In this document: positions 31,556 through 40,931 of the stretch, piece by piece
Position numbering within the stretch: position 1 is the first letter of the stretch
Layout: every line of letters starts with the position of its first letter
Assembly (NCBI GenBank): GCA_017940245.1
Contig: JAGAYZ010000025.1
Location: forward strand, 1-64,000
Direction of reading: 5' to 3'
Length of the DNA: 64,000 nucleotides
Source: Muribaculaceae bacterium
Lineage (GTDB): Bacteria > Bacteroidota > Bacteroidia > Bacteroidales > Muribaculaceae
Made by a program: the position numbers and the translations under genes
Notes under the pieces: model-generated
The model's database searches: none
What the model was told of the DNA's origin: nothing
The model's input: only the letters and a program-made list of their open reading frames with translations

Positions 31556-34500
31556 ATGCAAAATAAGACCCTTCTTAGACTGGCCACCATAGTGGCTCTG
31601 TGTGTGGCCATACCATGCACTGCTCTGGCTTTGAACTCCAAGCAGTTCACAACCACCTCAAAGTTGTCGACGGGGAAATGGGTGAAGATTTCGGTTCCCA
31701 CCGACGGCATCTACGAACTCACGGCCGACGAACTTGCCGGCATGGGTTTTTCCGACATCAGCCGCGTGGCCATCTACGGCTCGGGAGGATACATGATGAG
31801 CGAAGTGCTTGATGGCAGCGCACCCGATGACCTGAAACCGGTGGCATCGATGCTCATCAACGGCAAATTATATTTCTATGGCTGTGGAGCGGTCAATATC
31901 AACCTGGCGCAAAAAAACTCACTGGTGGGCATGGCCTTCCAGCGCACAATTAATGCCTATTCGCTACTAGGTCACTATTTCTTGACCGAAGAAGACGCCC
32001 CCCTACGCGTGGGGTCTACAACTAAAAACATCCCCGCCAACATCACCTCGCCGCGCACCACCTCGCTGGCCTACTGGTATCATGAGCGCGAATTGTGCTC
32101 TATCAGCCACACAGGAAAAGACTTGCTGGGTGAAGACTTGCTGAATCAGCTCGAACTCGAATACACACTGCCACAAATCGCCGACGGCAACATTATCGTG
32201 GGCGTGCGCGCAGCGGCAGCCTCCACCGACAGCAGTTACATCATCTGCAACCTGGCTTCCGGCTCTGAGACAAAAGCCGTGTCGTTTTCGCTAAGCGATT
32301 CCAAATTATTCTCTATCTCCGGACTAATCGGATGGAAATACGACATCACCATGCCCTACGGAAAGGCCACTATGAGCAATCAAGCCGAATCGGGCAAAAT
32401 GATTGTGCGCATTGATCCGGCATTGAGCACTCCCCCAACAACGGCCAAACTCGACTACGCGATTATGACCTACAACCGCAACAATGCCTTTGCCTCACCC
32501 GAGGAAGGGCAATTCAAGATGTGGTTTAGCGCCTTGAAATCGACCGATGTTGTGGCTCTTCCCGGAGCAGATGCCGATGTCATGGTTTGGGATTTGACCG
32601 ACAACCGCCTTCCTGTCAACCAGAAGACCACCCTGCGCGACGGCAACCTCTACTTTGCTTCAACAAGAACGGCCAACACTGCCCAAATGATTGCATTCCA
32701 ACCTAGCCGCCAGCAACTCAAAGTGTCGGGATATGAAGCCGTCGCCAACCAGAACCTGCATGGCCTGGAAGTGCCCGACCTGCTCATCGTCACCAACAGT
32801 GCCTTTGCAGAACAGGCCAAGCGTCTGGCTCGCCTCCATCATGAGCATGACGGCATCACAGCCACTGTGGTCACGCAAGAGCAAGTATTCAACGAGTTCT
32901 CTTCAGGAACTCCCGATGCCACTGCCGTGCGACTGTTGTGCAAGATGTTCTACGACCGCAATTCCAGCAAGTTCAAGAACCTGATCATGTTTGGTGAGGG
33001 CACTTACGACAACCGCGGCTTGGTGCAGCGCAAGACTTACCCGGTCATTACTTTTGAAAGCACCGAAAGCAAGGACGAGCTCACCAGTTACGCCTGCGAC
33101 GACTATTACGGTTTTCTCGACGACAATTCCGGAGCAAGCCTGAATCAGTGCCTACTCAGAATAGGCGTTGGTCGATTCACTTCCTCATCGTTGAGCGAAG
33201 CGAAAAGCGATGTCGATAAGGTGGTGAAATACCTCACCGACAACGACTACGGCGTGTGGCGCAACAACTTCCTGCTCACAGCCGATGAAGGCACCATAAC
33301 GGGCACCAATTCCGACATCGGGCTACACTCATCGCAGGCCGAGGGCATCGGCAACCTGTTTGGTCAACACAATGCCTTCATGCACGAAAACAAATCTTAT
33401 GTCGAGATGTTCCCCCGCGATCCCACCGAGACTTCGATAGCCGATGTGAAACGCCGCACCAGCCTCGACGGCCGCCGGCACATTGTCGAAGCATTAAATG
33501 CGGGCCAGTATTTCATGACCTATGTGGGGCATGCCGGTGGAACCGTGTTTACCAGCCACAGCCGATTGTGGCGCAGTAGCGATGTGCAAAGCAACAAATT
33601 CAGCCATTTGCCCATCGTCACCACCGCCTGCTGCGATGTGGCACGATATGATTCACCATCTCGCGGCATTGCCGAGACCATGTTCCACCAGCCCGATGGT
33701 GGCGCCATCGCCCTGCTCACTTCATCACGCAGTGTGAAGGCACAATATAACGACGAACTTAACCGCGCCTTTGTCACGGCTATGTTCACTCCCGATGCCG
33801 ACGGCAACTTCCGCACACTGGGCGAAGCCTATATGCAGGCCAAGCAATATAAAGGCAAAACCGAAGAACCCAACAAGATGTCGTTCCTTTTGATGGGCGA
33901 CCCGGCCATACGCTTCAATTTTCCGCGTCCGCTCATGAAAGTCACTGCCATCAACGGCCAGACCGTGGCCAATGATGCCATCACCATCAGCCCCATGCAG
34001 CGCGTCACCTTCGAAGGCTGCGTGATGACACGCGACGGACAAAGCATAGACGAGTCGTTCACCGGAAACGCCACCTTCTCGTTCTACGGACCTGAGACCT
34101 ACTACACGTCCTACAACATTAAAATCAGTGGCTGGATCGAGACCGTGAAACTGTATCTGGAACGCCCGCTTCTTGCTCAAGTGGAAGGACGCGTAGAAAA
34201 TGGCCACTTCACAGGGTCGTTCACAGTTCCGCGTTACGAACAAAGCAGTGAACCGATGCAACTCCTACTCTACGCACATAAGACCGGAACCGAGGAAATG
34301 GTCAATGGCGGGTTTGCCAACTTGAATCTGGGTGAATACGACGCCACACTGGCCGAAACCGACTCACAATCGCCCGTGATTGAAACCATGTTCCTCAACG
34401 ACGAAGCCTCTTTTGCGCAGAACAGTGCCGTGCAGGACGATGCCATGCTCTACATCACAGCGAGCGACGACGTGAGCATCAACATGCAGAACAACACTCC

Positions 34501-35011
34501 GGGACAGGCCATGCAACTCATGCTTGACGGCAACAAAACGATTTACAACACCGTCAAGCAATATGCCACATGCAGCGATGAAGGCCGCAAAGTGAACGTT
34601 GCCTTCCCCCTGACCGGACTGGCAACAGGACACCACACACTCACCTTCATGGTGTGGGATGTGGCAGGCAACTCCACTTCCCAAACGATTAATTTCCTGG
34701 TTGACCGCAACAATGCCGTGTCGCTAGCCGTTGAGCAAGTTCCCGCTGTGGAAAAAGCCACGTTCAATCTCATGAACTCGTCACTGACGTCTACACCCTC
34801 GATGAACATCAAGGTCACCAACGCACAGGGCCATCTCGTGTGGAGCACCACCACAGATGCCTTCCCCGTGACCTGGGACTTAAAAGGCTCTAACGGGGAG
34901 CGCGTGCCGGCCGGACTCTACAAATTCTTCGGCACCTACCTCAACGGCAACAACTATGGAGGCACCTCCATCGACAACTTGATAGTGATTGACCCCATCG
35001 CGGGCAATTAA
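31556..35011 (+). CDS. C25-family protease, second PorU-like paralogue
   Basis: The 1151-residue product has a signal peptide (MQNKTLLRLATIVALCVAIPCTA, quoted in part), then the same domain order as the PorU-type gene at 26842: beta-rich N-terminal part with STGKWVKISVPTDGIYELTA, peptidase core with LIMFGEGTYDNRG, His 659 (YVGHAGG) and Cys 692/693 (TTACCD), then Ig-like modules and a FlgD-like end (ERVPAGLYKFFGTYL). The catalytic His and Cys are kept, so it is probably active. It is closer to the third paralogue (35055) than to the first by motif wording (VFNEFSSGTPDA, TACCDVAR). Whether it is a sortase or a surface protease is not known. Confidence 0.8.
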   Translation: MQNKTLLRLATIVALCVAIPCTALALNSKQFTTTSKLSTGKWVKISVPTDGIYELTADELAGMGFSDISRVAIYGSGGYMMSEVLDGSAPDDLKPVASMLINGKLYFYGCGAVNINLAQKNSLVGMAFQRTINAYSLLGHYFLTEEDAPLRVGSTTKNIPANITSPRTTSLAYWYHERELCSISHTGKDLLGEDLLNQLELEYTLPQIADGNIIVGVRAAAASTDSSYIICNLASGSETKAVSFSLSDSKLFSISGLIGWKYDITMPYGKATMSNQAESGKMIVRIDPALSTPPTTAKLDYAIMTYNRNNAFASPEEGQFKMWFSALKSTDVVALPGADADVMVWDLTDNRLPVNQKTTLRDGNLYFASTRTANTAQMIAFQPSRQQLKVSGYEAVANQNLHGLEVPDLLIVTNSAFAEQAKRLARLHHEHDGITATVVTQEQVFNEFSSGTPDATAVRLLCKMFYDRNSSKFKNLIMFGEGTYDNRGLVQRKTYPVITFESTESKDELTSYACDDYYGFLDDNSGASLNQCLLRIGVGRFTSSSLSEAKSDVDKVVKYLTDNDYGVWRNNFLLTADEGTITGTNSDIGLHSSQAEGIGNLFGQHNAFMHENKSYVEMFPRDPTETSIADVKRRTSLDGRRHIVEALNAGQYFMTYVGHAGGTVFTSHSRLWRSSDVQSNKFSHLPIVTTACCDVARYDSPSRGIAETMFHQPDGGAIALLTSSRSVKAQYNDELNRAFVTAMFTPDADGNFRTLGEAYMQAKQYKGKTEEPNKMSFLLMGDPAIRFNFPRPLMKVTAINGQTVANDAITISPMQRVTFEGCVMTRDGQSIDESFTGNATFSFYGPETYYTSYNIKISGWIETVKLYLERPLLAQVEGRVENGHFTGSFTVPRYEQSSEPMQLLLYAHKTGTEEMVNGGFANLNLGEYDATLAETDSQSPVIETMFLNDEASFAQNSAVQDDAMLYITASDDVSINMQNNTPGQAMQLMLDGNKTIYNTVKQYATCSDEGRKVNVAFPLTGLATGHHTLTFMVWDVAGNSTSQTINFLVDRNNAVSLAVEQVPAVEKATFNLMNSSLTSTPSMNIKVTNAQGHLVWSTTTDAFPVTWDLKGSNGERVPAGLYKFFGTYLNGNNYGGTSIDNLIVIDPIAGN

Positions 35012-35054
35012 ATAACATCCACCACAAGCGAAATTCTCTTTAGACTCTTCAATT

Positions 35055-38000
35055 ATGGCACAATTATTCAATAAACGACTGGCACTAGCATTGACCATGG
35101 CATGCTCAATGGCATTGGCAGCATGGTCGTTTCAGGCGAACATTTATTCCACATCTTCGGTCTTGTCATCGGGTAAATGGGTGAAAATTGAGATTCCCGA
35201 GGATGGTGTGTATGAAATCACTAGCGATGAGTTGGCTCAAATGGGCTTCAACGACATCAATAACGTGGCGCTCTATGGCTACGGCGGGCACATGCTTAAC
35301 GAGGTGCTTACCGGCACACACACCGATGACCTCAAGCAGATGCCCATGCTGCAAGTGGGCAACAAGTTGTGTTTTTACGCAAAAGGGGCATTGGAAACGA
35401 CCCTCAACAACCCCGCAAGCGCGATGCCATACTTCGACCGCACGCTTAACACCTACTCGCGAAATGGTTACTACTTCTTAACCGAGAATAATGGTGAGAG
35501 CCCATCGCGCATACGCAATTTTAAATGGGTAAACAATGAAAAAGCCACATGTCATGCCACCAGCTTAAACTGGTTCTTGCATGAACAGGAATTGAACTCA
35601 ATCTCACGCTCGGGCAAAGACTTGCTGGGTGAAAGGCTCTTCGACGTACCAGCCGAAGTTGATTACAACCTCCCCAATTTGGCCTCGACCAATCTCACCG
35701 TGCTCACCCGTGTGGCCGCCGTTATCACCTCTGCGTCGAACCAAATCGGGGCATCGGCTAGCGCATCGGTTATTGCCGGAGGCCAAAACCTGCCTTTGGA
35801 TTATTCTACCACGCTGATTCCGCGGCTCAAACCAAATTCTTTGGAAAGATATCACATCAAGGGACCAGTAGCCAGCGTGACTCTGCCCAGTATCTTGCCT
35901 TCAGGCAAGGTTAGAGTCAACAACGTGGTGCCTAGCCCCGACGGAGCCGATGCAACCATCTCAAATTCCTATCTGGATTACGTGATAATCACCTATGAGC
36001 AGCACAACTCTCTTTCGTCCGACAACTACAACCAGCTGGAAATGTTTTATCCAACTATAGAAGTAGGAGACACGATTTTGCTGCGCAACGCTTCGAGCAC
36101 GGCCATGGTGTGGAATCTGGACGGACCTGTTCCGGTGAGCCTGCAACGCCTCAACAACAGCTCCAACGAAGCGATGTTTACCTCGCCCACTATCGGGCGT
36201 GGTGCACATTTTGTAGCTTTTGACCCGAATAAAAAACTGCGTCGCATTACGGCTTTTGAAAGTATCGGTAATCAAAACCTGCACGCATTGGCAACCCCCG
36301 ACTACTTGATTTTTACACGTAAAGAATTTGTTGACGCTGCAGAGCAACTGGCTCAATTACACCGCTCACACGATGGAATGGACGTGCTGGTTGTGACGCA
36401 AGACCAGGTCTTTAACGAGTTTTCGTCGGGCACCCCCGACGCTATGGCGCTGCGCCTGTTCTGCAAAATGCTGTATGACCGCAACCCCAACAAATTCAAG
36501 TACCTGCTCATGTTCGGCCAGGGCACATTCGATAATCGACAGTTGATCTCTAAGAAAGAACGCACCCTTGTCACCTTTGAAACCGACAATAGCGACGATG
36601 AGGCACAGAGTTATTCCAGCGACGATTTCTATGGCATCCTGGGCGATGGCACCGGCTCAAAGATTTCCAGCGAGCGCATCTGTTTAGGTGTAGGCCGTCT
36701 CACTCCCGAGAATGTAGAAGAAGCCGAAGCCGCCGTGCTCAAAGTATCGAAATATGTCACAGAGCCCAACTACGGACCGTGGCGAAACAATTCCTTTATC
36801 GCGGCCGATGAAGGTAACAACGATTTGCACATATCCCAGGCTCAGGCCATCATCTACACGATGGAAAACACCAACGGTATTTTGCTGAATCAATATAAGG
36901 ACTATGTGCCTTTCTTCCCCAAAGCCGTCGATGAAGTGATGGCAGCCGAGAGCAATCGCTCGGCACCATCCACCACTCAATACATGGCCGACGCCTTGAG
37001 CCGTGGAATGTATTTTGCATCCTACGTGGGCCATGCCTATCATGGCGGATTCACGTCTAAGGCCAAGATGTGGCTCAGTTCGGATGTCACCAAGACAGCC
37101 TACACGCATCTGCCCATCATGACCACCGCTTGCTGCGATGTGGCTCGCTTCGATTCCAACGTGCGCGGCATTGCCGAGCACATGATTAACAAGGTCGATG
37201 GCGGTGCCATTGCATTGCTCACCGCATCACGCACAGTGTATGCCAACGACAATCATGCGCTGAACAACGCATTCACCAATGCGTTCTTCACCAGAAACAC
37301 AAATGGAGTCATGCCCACCCTGGGAGAGGTGACCATGAAGGCCAAGCAGTCGTTCACCTCGGCCAACAACAACAAGATGATGTTCTTGTTGCTGGGCGAC
37401 CCCGCTATCAGAATCAACTATCCACTGCCTCTGATCAAGACCACAAAGTTAAATGGCACAGCCATCGAAGATAGCATCACAGTGGCTATTGCTCCGATGC
37501 AATACCTCGACATCGAGGCTCAGGTGATGAGTGACGACGGGGAGACGCCCGACAACTCGTTCACCGGCGATGCCACGGTAACATTGTTTGATGCCGAGCG
37601 CTTCTACAAGTCGGTGAAACTGCAGTATATGTATTACGACATCAATTATCCACGGCAGCAATTGGCACAGGTCGATGCTAAAGTGGTGAACGGGAAACTC
37701 AAGGCACGACTACTGGTGCCGCGCGACCTGGGCATAACCACAGGCAACATGCGTCTGAGCCTGTATGCCCACAAAACCGGCACAAGCCAGATGGTCAATG
37801 GGCGCTTTGACAACCTGACGGTGAACACCGCCAATACCAGCACTCCCGTGACCGACAACCAGGCTCCGGTGATTACAGCCATGTATTTCGACGACGAGGC
37901 CACATTTGCCGACAACAAGACCACCACTCCCGATGGTATCCTCCACATCTCGGCCACCGATGAAACGGCGCTGAATATGGGGTCAGGGACTTCGGGCAGC

Positions 38001-38495
38001 ATGAAACTGGTGCTTGACAATGGTTCCGAATCGCTCTTCTTGATAAAGAACTGCGGTACGCTCAGTAATGGCGGTAAGTACCTCGACGTGGTGATGCCCA
38101 TGAGCGGAATGCAAGCCGGCAACCACACCCTCACGTTCACTCTGCAGGATGTGGCAGGCAACGTAGCCACCAAGTTCATCGACTTCAAAGTGGCCGAAAC
38201 GCCGAGCGTGGAACTGGCTGTAGCCGAATTGCCGGCAACCCACCAGGCCACTTTCAATGTTGCAAAGAATGCGTTGCCCGTACTGCCTGAACTCACCATC
38301 AAGGTGACCGACGCCACCGGAAAAATCGTGTGGCAGAAAACCGCCAGCCAGTTCCCCTGCACGTGGAACTTGACCGGACTTGACGGTAAACGCGTGCCCA
38401 ATGGCGTGTATCGCTTCTGGGGTACCTACGACGACGAGTCCTACTATGGTGGAACGTCGAAGCGCGACCTCATCGTGGTAGAACCGGCCAACTGA
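35055..38495 (+). CDS. C25-family protease, third PorU-like paralogue
   Basis: The 1146-residue product has a signal peptide ending near AAWSFQ, the N-terminal SSGKWVKIEIPEDGVYEIT part, peptidase core with LLMFGQGTFDNRQ, His 660 (YVGHAYHGG) and Cys 693/694 (TTACCDVARFD), and the C-terminal KRVPNGVYRFWGTYDDE module. It starts 43 bases after the second paralogue and is followed by a terminator, so the two form the end of the rex-led group. The duplicated pair arose by tandem duplication, as the shared wording shows. The function is probably cell-surface protein processing. Confidence 0.8.
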   Translation: MAQLFNKRLALALTMACSMALAAWSFQANIYSTSSVLSSGKWVKIEIPEDGVYEITSDELAQMGFNDINNVALYGYGGHMLNEVLTGTHTDDLKQMPMLQVGNKLCFYAKGALETTLNNPASAMPYFDRTLNTYSRNGYYFLTENNGESPSRIRNFKWVNNEKATCHATSLNWFLHEQELNSISRSGKDLLGERLFDVPAEVDYNLPNLASTNLTVLTRVAAVITSASNQIGASASASVIAGGQNLPLDYSTTLIPRLKPNSLERYHIKGPVASVTLPSILPSGKVRVNNVVPSPDGADATISNSYLDYVIITYEQHNSLSSDNYNQLEMFYPTIEVGDTILLRNASSTAMVWNLDGPVPVSLQRLNNSSNEAMFTSPTIGRGAHFVAFDPNKKLRRITAFESIGNQNLHALATPDYLIFTRKEFVDAAEQLAQLHRSHDGMDVLVVTQDQVFNEFSSGTPDAMALRLFCKMLYDRNPNKFKYLLMFGQGTFDNRQLISKKERTLVTFETDNSDDEAQSYSSDDFYGILGDGTGSKISSERICLGVGRLTPENVEEAEAAVLKVSKYVTEPNYGPWRNNSFIAADEGNNDLHISQAQAIIYTMENTNGILLNQYKDYVPFFPKAVDEVMAAESNRSAPSTTQYMADALSRGMYFASYVGHAYHGGFTSKAKMWLSSDVTKTAYTHLPIMTTACCDVARFDSNVRGIAEHMINKVDGGAIALLTASRTVYANDNHALNNAFTNAFFTRNTNGVMPTLGEVTMKAKQSFTSANNNKMMFLLLGDPAIRINYPLPLIKTTKLNGTAIEDSITVAIAPMQYLDIEAQVMSDDGETPDNSFTGDATVTLFDAERFYKSVKLQYMYYDINYPRQQLAQVDAKVVNGKLKARLLVPRDLGITTGNMRLSLYAHKTGTSQMVNGRFDNLTVNTANTSTPVTDNQAPVITAMYFDDEATFADNKTTTPDGILHISATDETALNMGSGTSGSMKLVLDNGSESLFLIKNCGTLSNGGKYLDVVMPMSGMQAGNHTLTFTLQDVAGNVATKFIDFKVAETPSVELAVAELPATHQATFNVAKNALPVLPELTIKVTDATGKIVWQKTASQFPCTWNLTGLDGKRVPNGVYRFWGTYDDESYYGGTSKRDLIVVEPAN

Positions 38496-38517
38496 CGCCA
38501 ACACTCCCCTAAACACC

Positions 38518-38554
38518 AGGCAGGGCACCGCCATCACAGCGGTATCCTGCCTGT
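38518..38554 (+). terminator. Intrinsic terminator after the third C25 gene
   Basis: CAGGCAGG-GC-ACCGC pairs with GCGGT-AT-CCTGCCTG around a 7-base loop and is followed by TTTCGTT. It lies between convergent genes, so it may also serve pncB. Confidence 0.7.
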
Positions 38555-38596
38555 TTCGTTATATCATATTCGGCCAGCTGAGGCTGGCGCAACACA

Positions 38597-39823
38597 TCAC
38601 ACGCCTATCTGACTCAGCAAATAAGCACACTTGTCGGGATTACCCAGTGTCTTGCCTTTGTCGCACGACAGTTTCACGCAGTCGTGCCACTCACGCAGTT
38701 CGGTGATGCGCATGCGTGTAAGTTTAATCACGATGTTCATGGGCTTCACATCCTTGATGTCGCACGTCAGATGCGTGCCTATTCCGTAGCTGTCTTGCAT
38801 GCGGCCGGCCGTGAACGCATGCAGTTCCAGTGCTCGGTCGATGTTGAGCGCGTTGCTGTACACAATCTGCTTGGTGGCCGGATCAATGCCCAGCGACTCA
38901 TACTTGGCCACAATCTTCTCCAGCTGCTCTTCCTCTTTGCCACTGTCCACGCGCAGTCCCTTGTACATCATCGCCATGCGCTTGCTCAGGTTGTTGAAGA
39001 ACACCGTGTCGCCAAAGCAGTCGTAGAGGTAGATACCATTGTCGCCGTCAAACACGTCGCTAAACTTGCGCATCACATTGAAGTTGCACTCAAACAGGCC
39101 GCTCACGTTCTCCTCAAACGAGATGAGCTGGTGGCTCATGGTACCGATGGGGGTGAGGTCGTATTTCATGGCCAGATACACGTTGCTCGTGCCGGGGAAT
39201 GAACCCGTGAACTTGTGGTACTGGCCTTGTTCGTCGGTATAGCCACCTTGTTCGGCCACTTCCTTAAACACGCGCACCACCATGTCCTGATGCTCAAAGT
39301 TGAAGCGGCGGCGCGTGCCAAAGTCGCTGATGGCCAGCCCGCCGGCCAGGGCGCGAACGGCCTTGTCGCGGGTGCGCTGCTGTTCCAGCGCTGCGTCATA
39401 CTTGTCCATGTCGCCCTGCAACTGGTGCATCAACTCGCTGATGCACGGCAGCAGCACCATTTCCCACATGATGGTAGAGTACCACTTACCGCGGATGTTG
39501 ATGTCGAGAAAGCCCTCGGCATCCTGGCTGATTTTCACCTCCTCGGGCGAGAAGCGATAGCCTCGCAGGAATGTGAAATACCATTCCGGCAGGTAGTACA
39601 TCTTGCGACGCATGAAGGCGATTTCCTCTTCGGTAATAACCACGCCCGGCATATAGTTCACCTGTTCTTGCAGCAACTGGGCGAACCCCTGCGGGTAGCG
39701 CGTGTGGTTGCGGTCGAAGAAAGTGTATTCCACCTCGGCGCGAGGGTACTTTTGCAAGATGTAGTACAGGCAACTGAACGTGTAGGCGTCGTTGTCGGTC
39801 AAGTGTTGAATAATCTGTTTCAT
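38597..39823 (-). CDS. pncB: Nicotinate phosphoribosyltransferase
   Basis: PncB makes nicotinate mononucleotide from nicotinate and PRPP for NAD salvage. The 408-residue product has the N-terminal DNDAYTFSCLYYILQKYP, the DFGTRRRFNFEHQD motif of the family with the base-stacking residues, the SLISFE-like HQLISFEENV site and the SYGIGTHLT phosphate-binding loop (here DSYGIGTHLTCDI). The length is normal. It is monocistronic with a clear promoter upstream, divergent from the nuclease-like gene at 39983. Confidence 0.95.
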   Translation of the reverse strand: MKQIIQHLTDNDAYTFSCLYYILQKYPRAEVEYTFFDRNHTRYPQGFAQLLQEQVNYMPGVVITEEEIAFMRRKMYYLPEWYFTFLRGYRFSPEEVKISQDAEGFLDINIRGKWYSTIMWEMVLLPCISELMHQLQGDMDKYDAALEQQRTRDKAVRALAGGLAISDFGTRRRFNFEHQDMVVRVFKEVAEQGGYTDEQGQYHKFTGSFPGTSNVYLAMKYDLTPIGTMSHQLISFEENVSGLFECNFNVMRKFSDVFDGDNGIYLYDCFGDTVFFNNLSKRMAMMYKGLRVDSGKEEEQLEKIVAKYESLGIDPATKQIVYSNALNIDRALELHAFTAGRMQDSYGIGTHLTCDIKDVKPMNIVIKLTRMRITELREWHDCVKLSCDKGKTLGNPDKCAYLLSQIGV

Positions 39824-39887
39824 CCTATTTTGTATTTTATCGAAATTTCAACGAAGGTTAATTCCGGTCAAACAACCATTTATGCCA

Positions 39888-39919
39888 CAAATTTAGAGCG
39901 AAATATCGGCATCGCCAAA
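39888..39919 (-). promoter_or_regulatory. Promoter of pncB
   Basis: On the minus strand TTTG (39919-39916), 20 bases, then TAAATTTG (39895-39888), about 65 bases before the ATG at 39823. Confidence 0.7.
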
Positions 39920-39982
39920 TTTTTCACTCTTTTTCCACGTTTTCACGACTCTACTGGCACGTTTTTTGCCATACTGGACAAT

Positions 39983-40681
39983 ATGCTTACCGACACACTC
40001 AAATCATTGATGAAACTACAGGTGCCGCTGTTGCTCAACAAGCGGCTGGATCTGCGCAAGCCCGGCCCACAGATCGTGAACTACAACTTGGCCGACGGCG
40101 ATCAGGCGGTCTATCCGCAGTTGCTGGCACCACAGCGCGGCACACGCATCGTGGCACCCGCGCGCGGCAAAGGCTGCAAGCGTGGACCGGGCGAGCAGTG
40201 GCTGGGACTCTGGATCAGACGGCACAAGCTGAAGAACTTTTACGACAATCAGGCGTTGCGCGTCGGCGGTCACCGCTATGAGCCCGACCTGGCCTACATC
40301 GATGTGGAGCGCGGCATCTTCATCGACATTGAGAACGACGAGCCCTACACCCTGGGGCGCCGTGTTCCCACCCACATTGCCGGCCGAGACGACCGGCGCA
40401 ACCGCCACTTCACCGAGGCCGGATGGATCGTACTGCGCTTCAGCGAGCGGCAGTGCATCACGTCGCCGGCCAGTGTGGTGCGCACCGTGATAGACGTGGT
40501 GCGCAGCATCGCTCCCGACGTGGAAATGCCACGAGCATTGCGCGGCGCCGGGCCTACCAGTCCCGAACCACGCTGGGACTACCCCACCGCCTGCCGCCAT
40601 GCCTCCAGCCGCTACCGCGACACCTACATGGACCGCCACCTGCCCCTCTACCGCATCTACCGCCGCATCTTCGCCCGCTGA
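39983..40681 (+). CDS. PD-(D/E)XK nuclease-like (DUF559/Vsr-type) protein
   Basis: The 232-residue product starts at MLTDTLKSLMK; the frame is open far upstream but there it only shadows pncB. Around residues 90-150 it has YEPDLAYIDVERGIFIDIENDEP (key residues Asp in EPDLAY and Asp-x-Glu in FIDIENDE), then RDDRRNRHFTEAGWIVLRF, the layout of the Vsr/DUF559 branch of the PD-(D/E)XK fold. The final Lys/Gln could be in FSERQ. The N-terminal 60 residues are basic and rich in Pro and Gly. No methylase or helicase partner is nearby, so its target is unknown. It is GC-rich, like the core genome. Confidence 0.65.
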   Translation: MLTDTLKSLMKLQVPLLLNKRLDLRKPGPQIVNYNLADGDQAVYPQLLAPQRGTRIVAPARGKGCKRGPGEQWLGLWIRRHKLKNFYDNQALRVGGHRYEPDLAYIDVERGIFIDIENDEPYTLGRRVPTHIAGRDDRRNRHFTEAGWIVLRFSERQCITSPASVVRTVIDVVRSIAPDVEMPRALRGAGPTSPEPRWDYPTACRHASSRYRDTYMDRHLPLYRIYRRIFAR

Positions 40682-40729
40682 CACCACACTCAAACCGACT
40701 CATTTACATCGAATTACGTAAACAAAAAT

Positions 40730-40861
40730 CCACTTGTTCCGTTTTTTAACGTTAATTTTCTTCCACTTATTCCATTTTTTAAGACCTTATTTTACCCACT
40801 TATTCCGTTTTTAAGTAACCGTTTTCACCCACTTATTCCATTTAGTTACTATCGCTCGACA
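40730..40861 (+). repeat. Four tandem 33-bp repeats upstream of the RAYT gene
   Basis: CCACTT(A/G)TTCC(A/G)TTT starts at 40730, 40763, 40796 and 40829, an exact 33-base period. After the 11-base core each of the first three units carries a T-rich tract and AA. The fourth unit runs into the promoter-like module at 40845. The array fills the gap between the nuclease-like gene and the transposase. Confidence 0.85.
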
Positions 40862-40910
40862 AAAACAAAACCAGTTTTTTTGTTTTTGTACTCACTTATT
40901 CGTAACTTTG
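40845..40910 (+). repeat. Left copy of a ~70-bp promoter-bearing direct repeat flanking the RAYT
   Basis: The unit runs GTTAC-ATCGCTCGACAAAAAC, an A/T-rich hairpin (CAAAAACAAAA against TTTTTGTTTTTG) and the promoter end CTCACTTATTCGTAACTTTG. A nearly identical copy is at 42334-42404, after the gene. Confidence 0.85.
40879..40910 (+). promoter_or_regulatory. Promoter of the RAYT gene
   Basis: TTTG (40879-40882), exactly 20 bases, TAACTTTG (40903-40910). The ATG follows at 40932. Confidence 0.75.
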
Positions 40911-40931
40911 TAGACAAAAAGCAAGTATTAT

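Noticed and set aside
39215..39982. Upstream part of the long plus-strand frame that includes the nuclease-like gene
   Set aside because: It overlaps pncB antisense and has no protein-like features; the gene begins at 39983.
40730..40861. 33-bp repeats as a CRISPR array
   Set aside because: The repeats are contiguous with no unique spacers between them and no cas genes are present.
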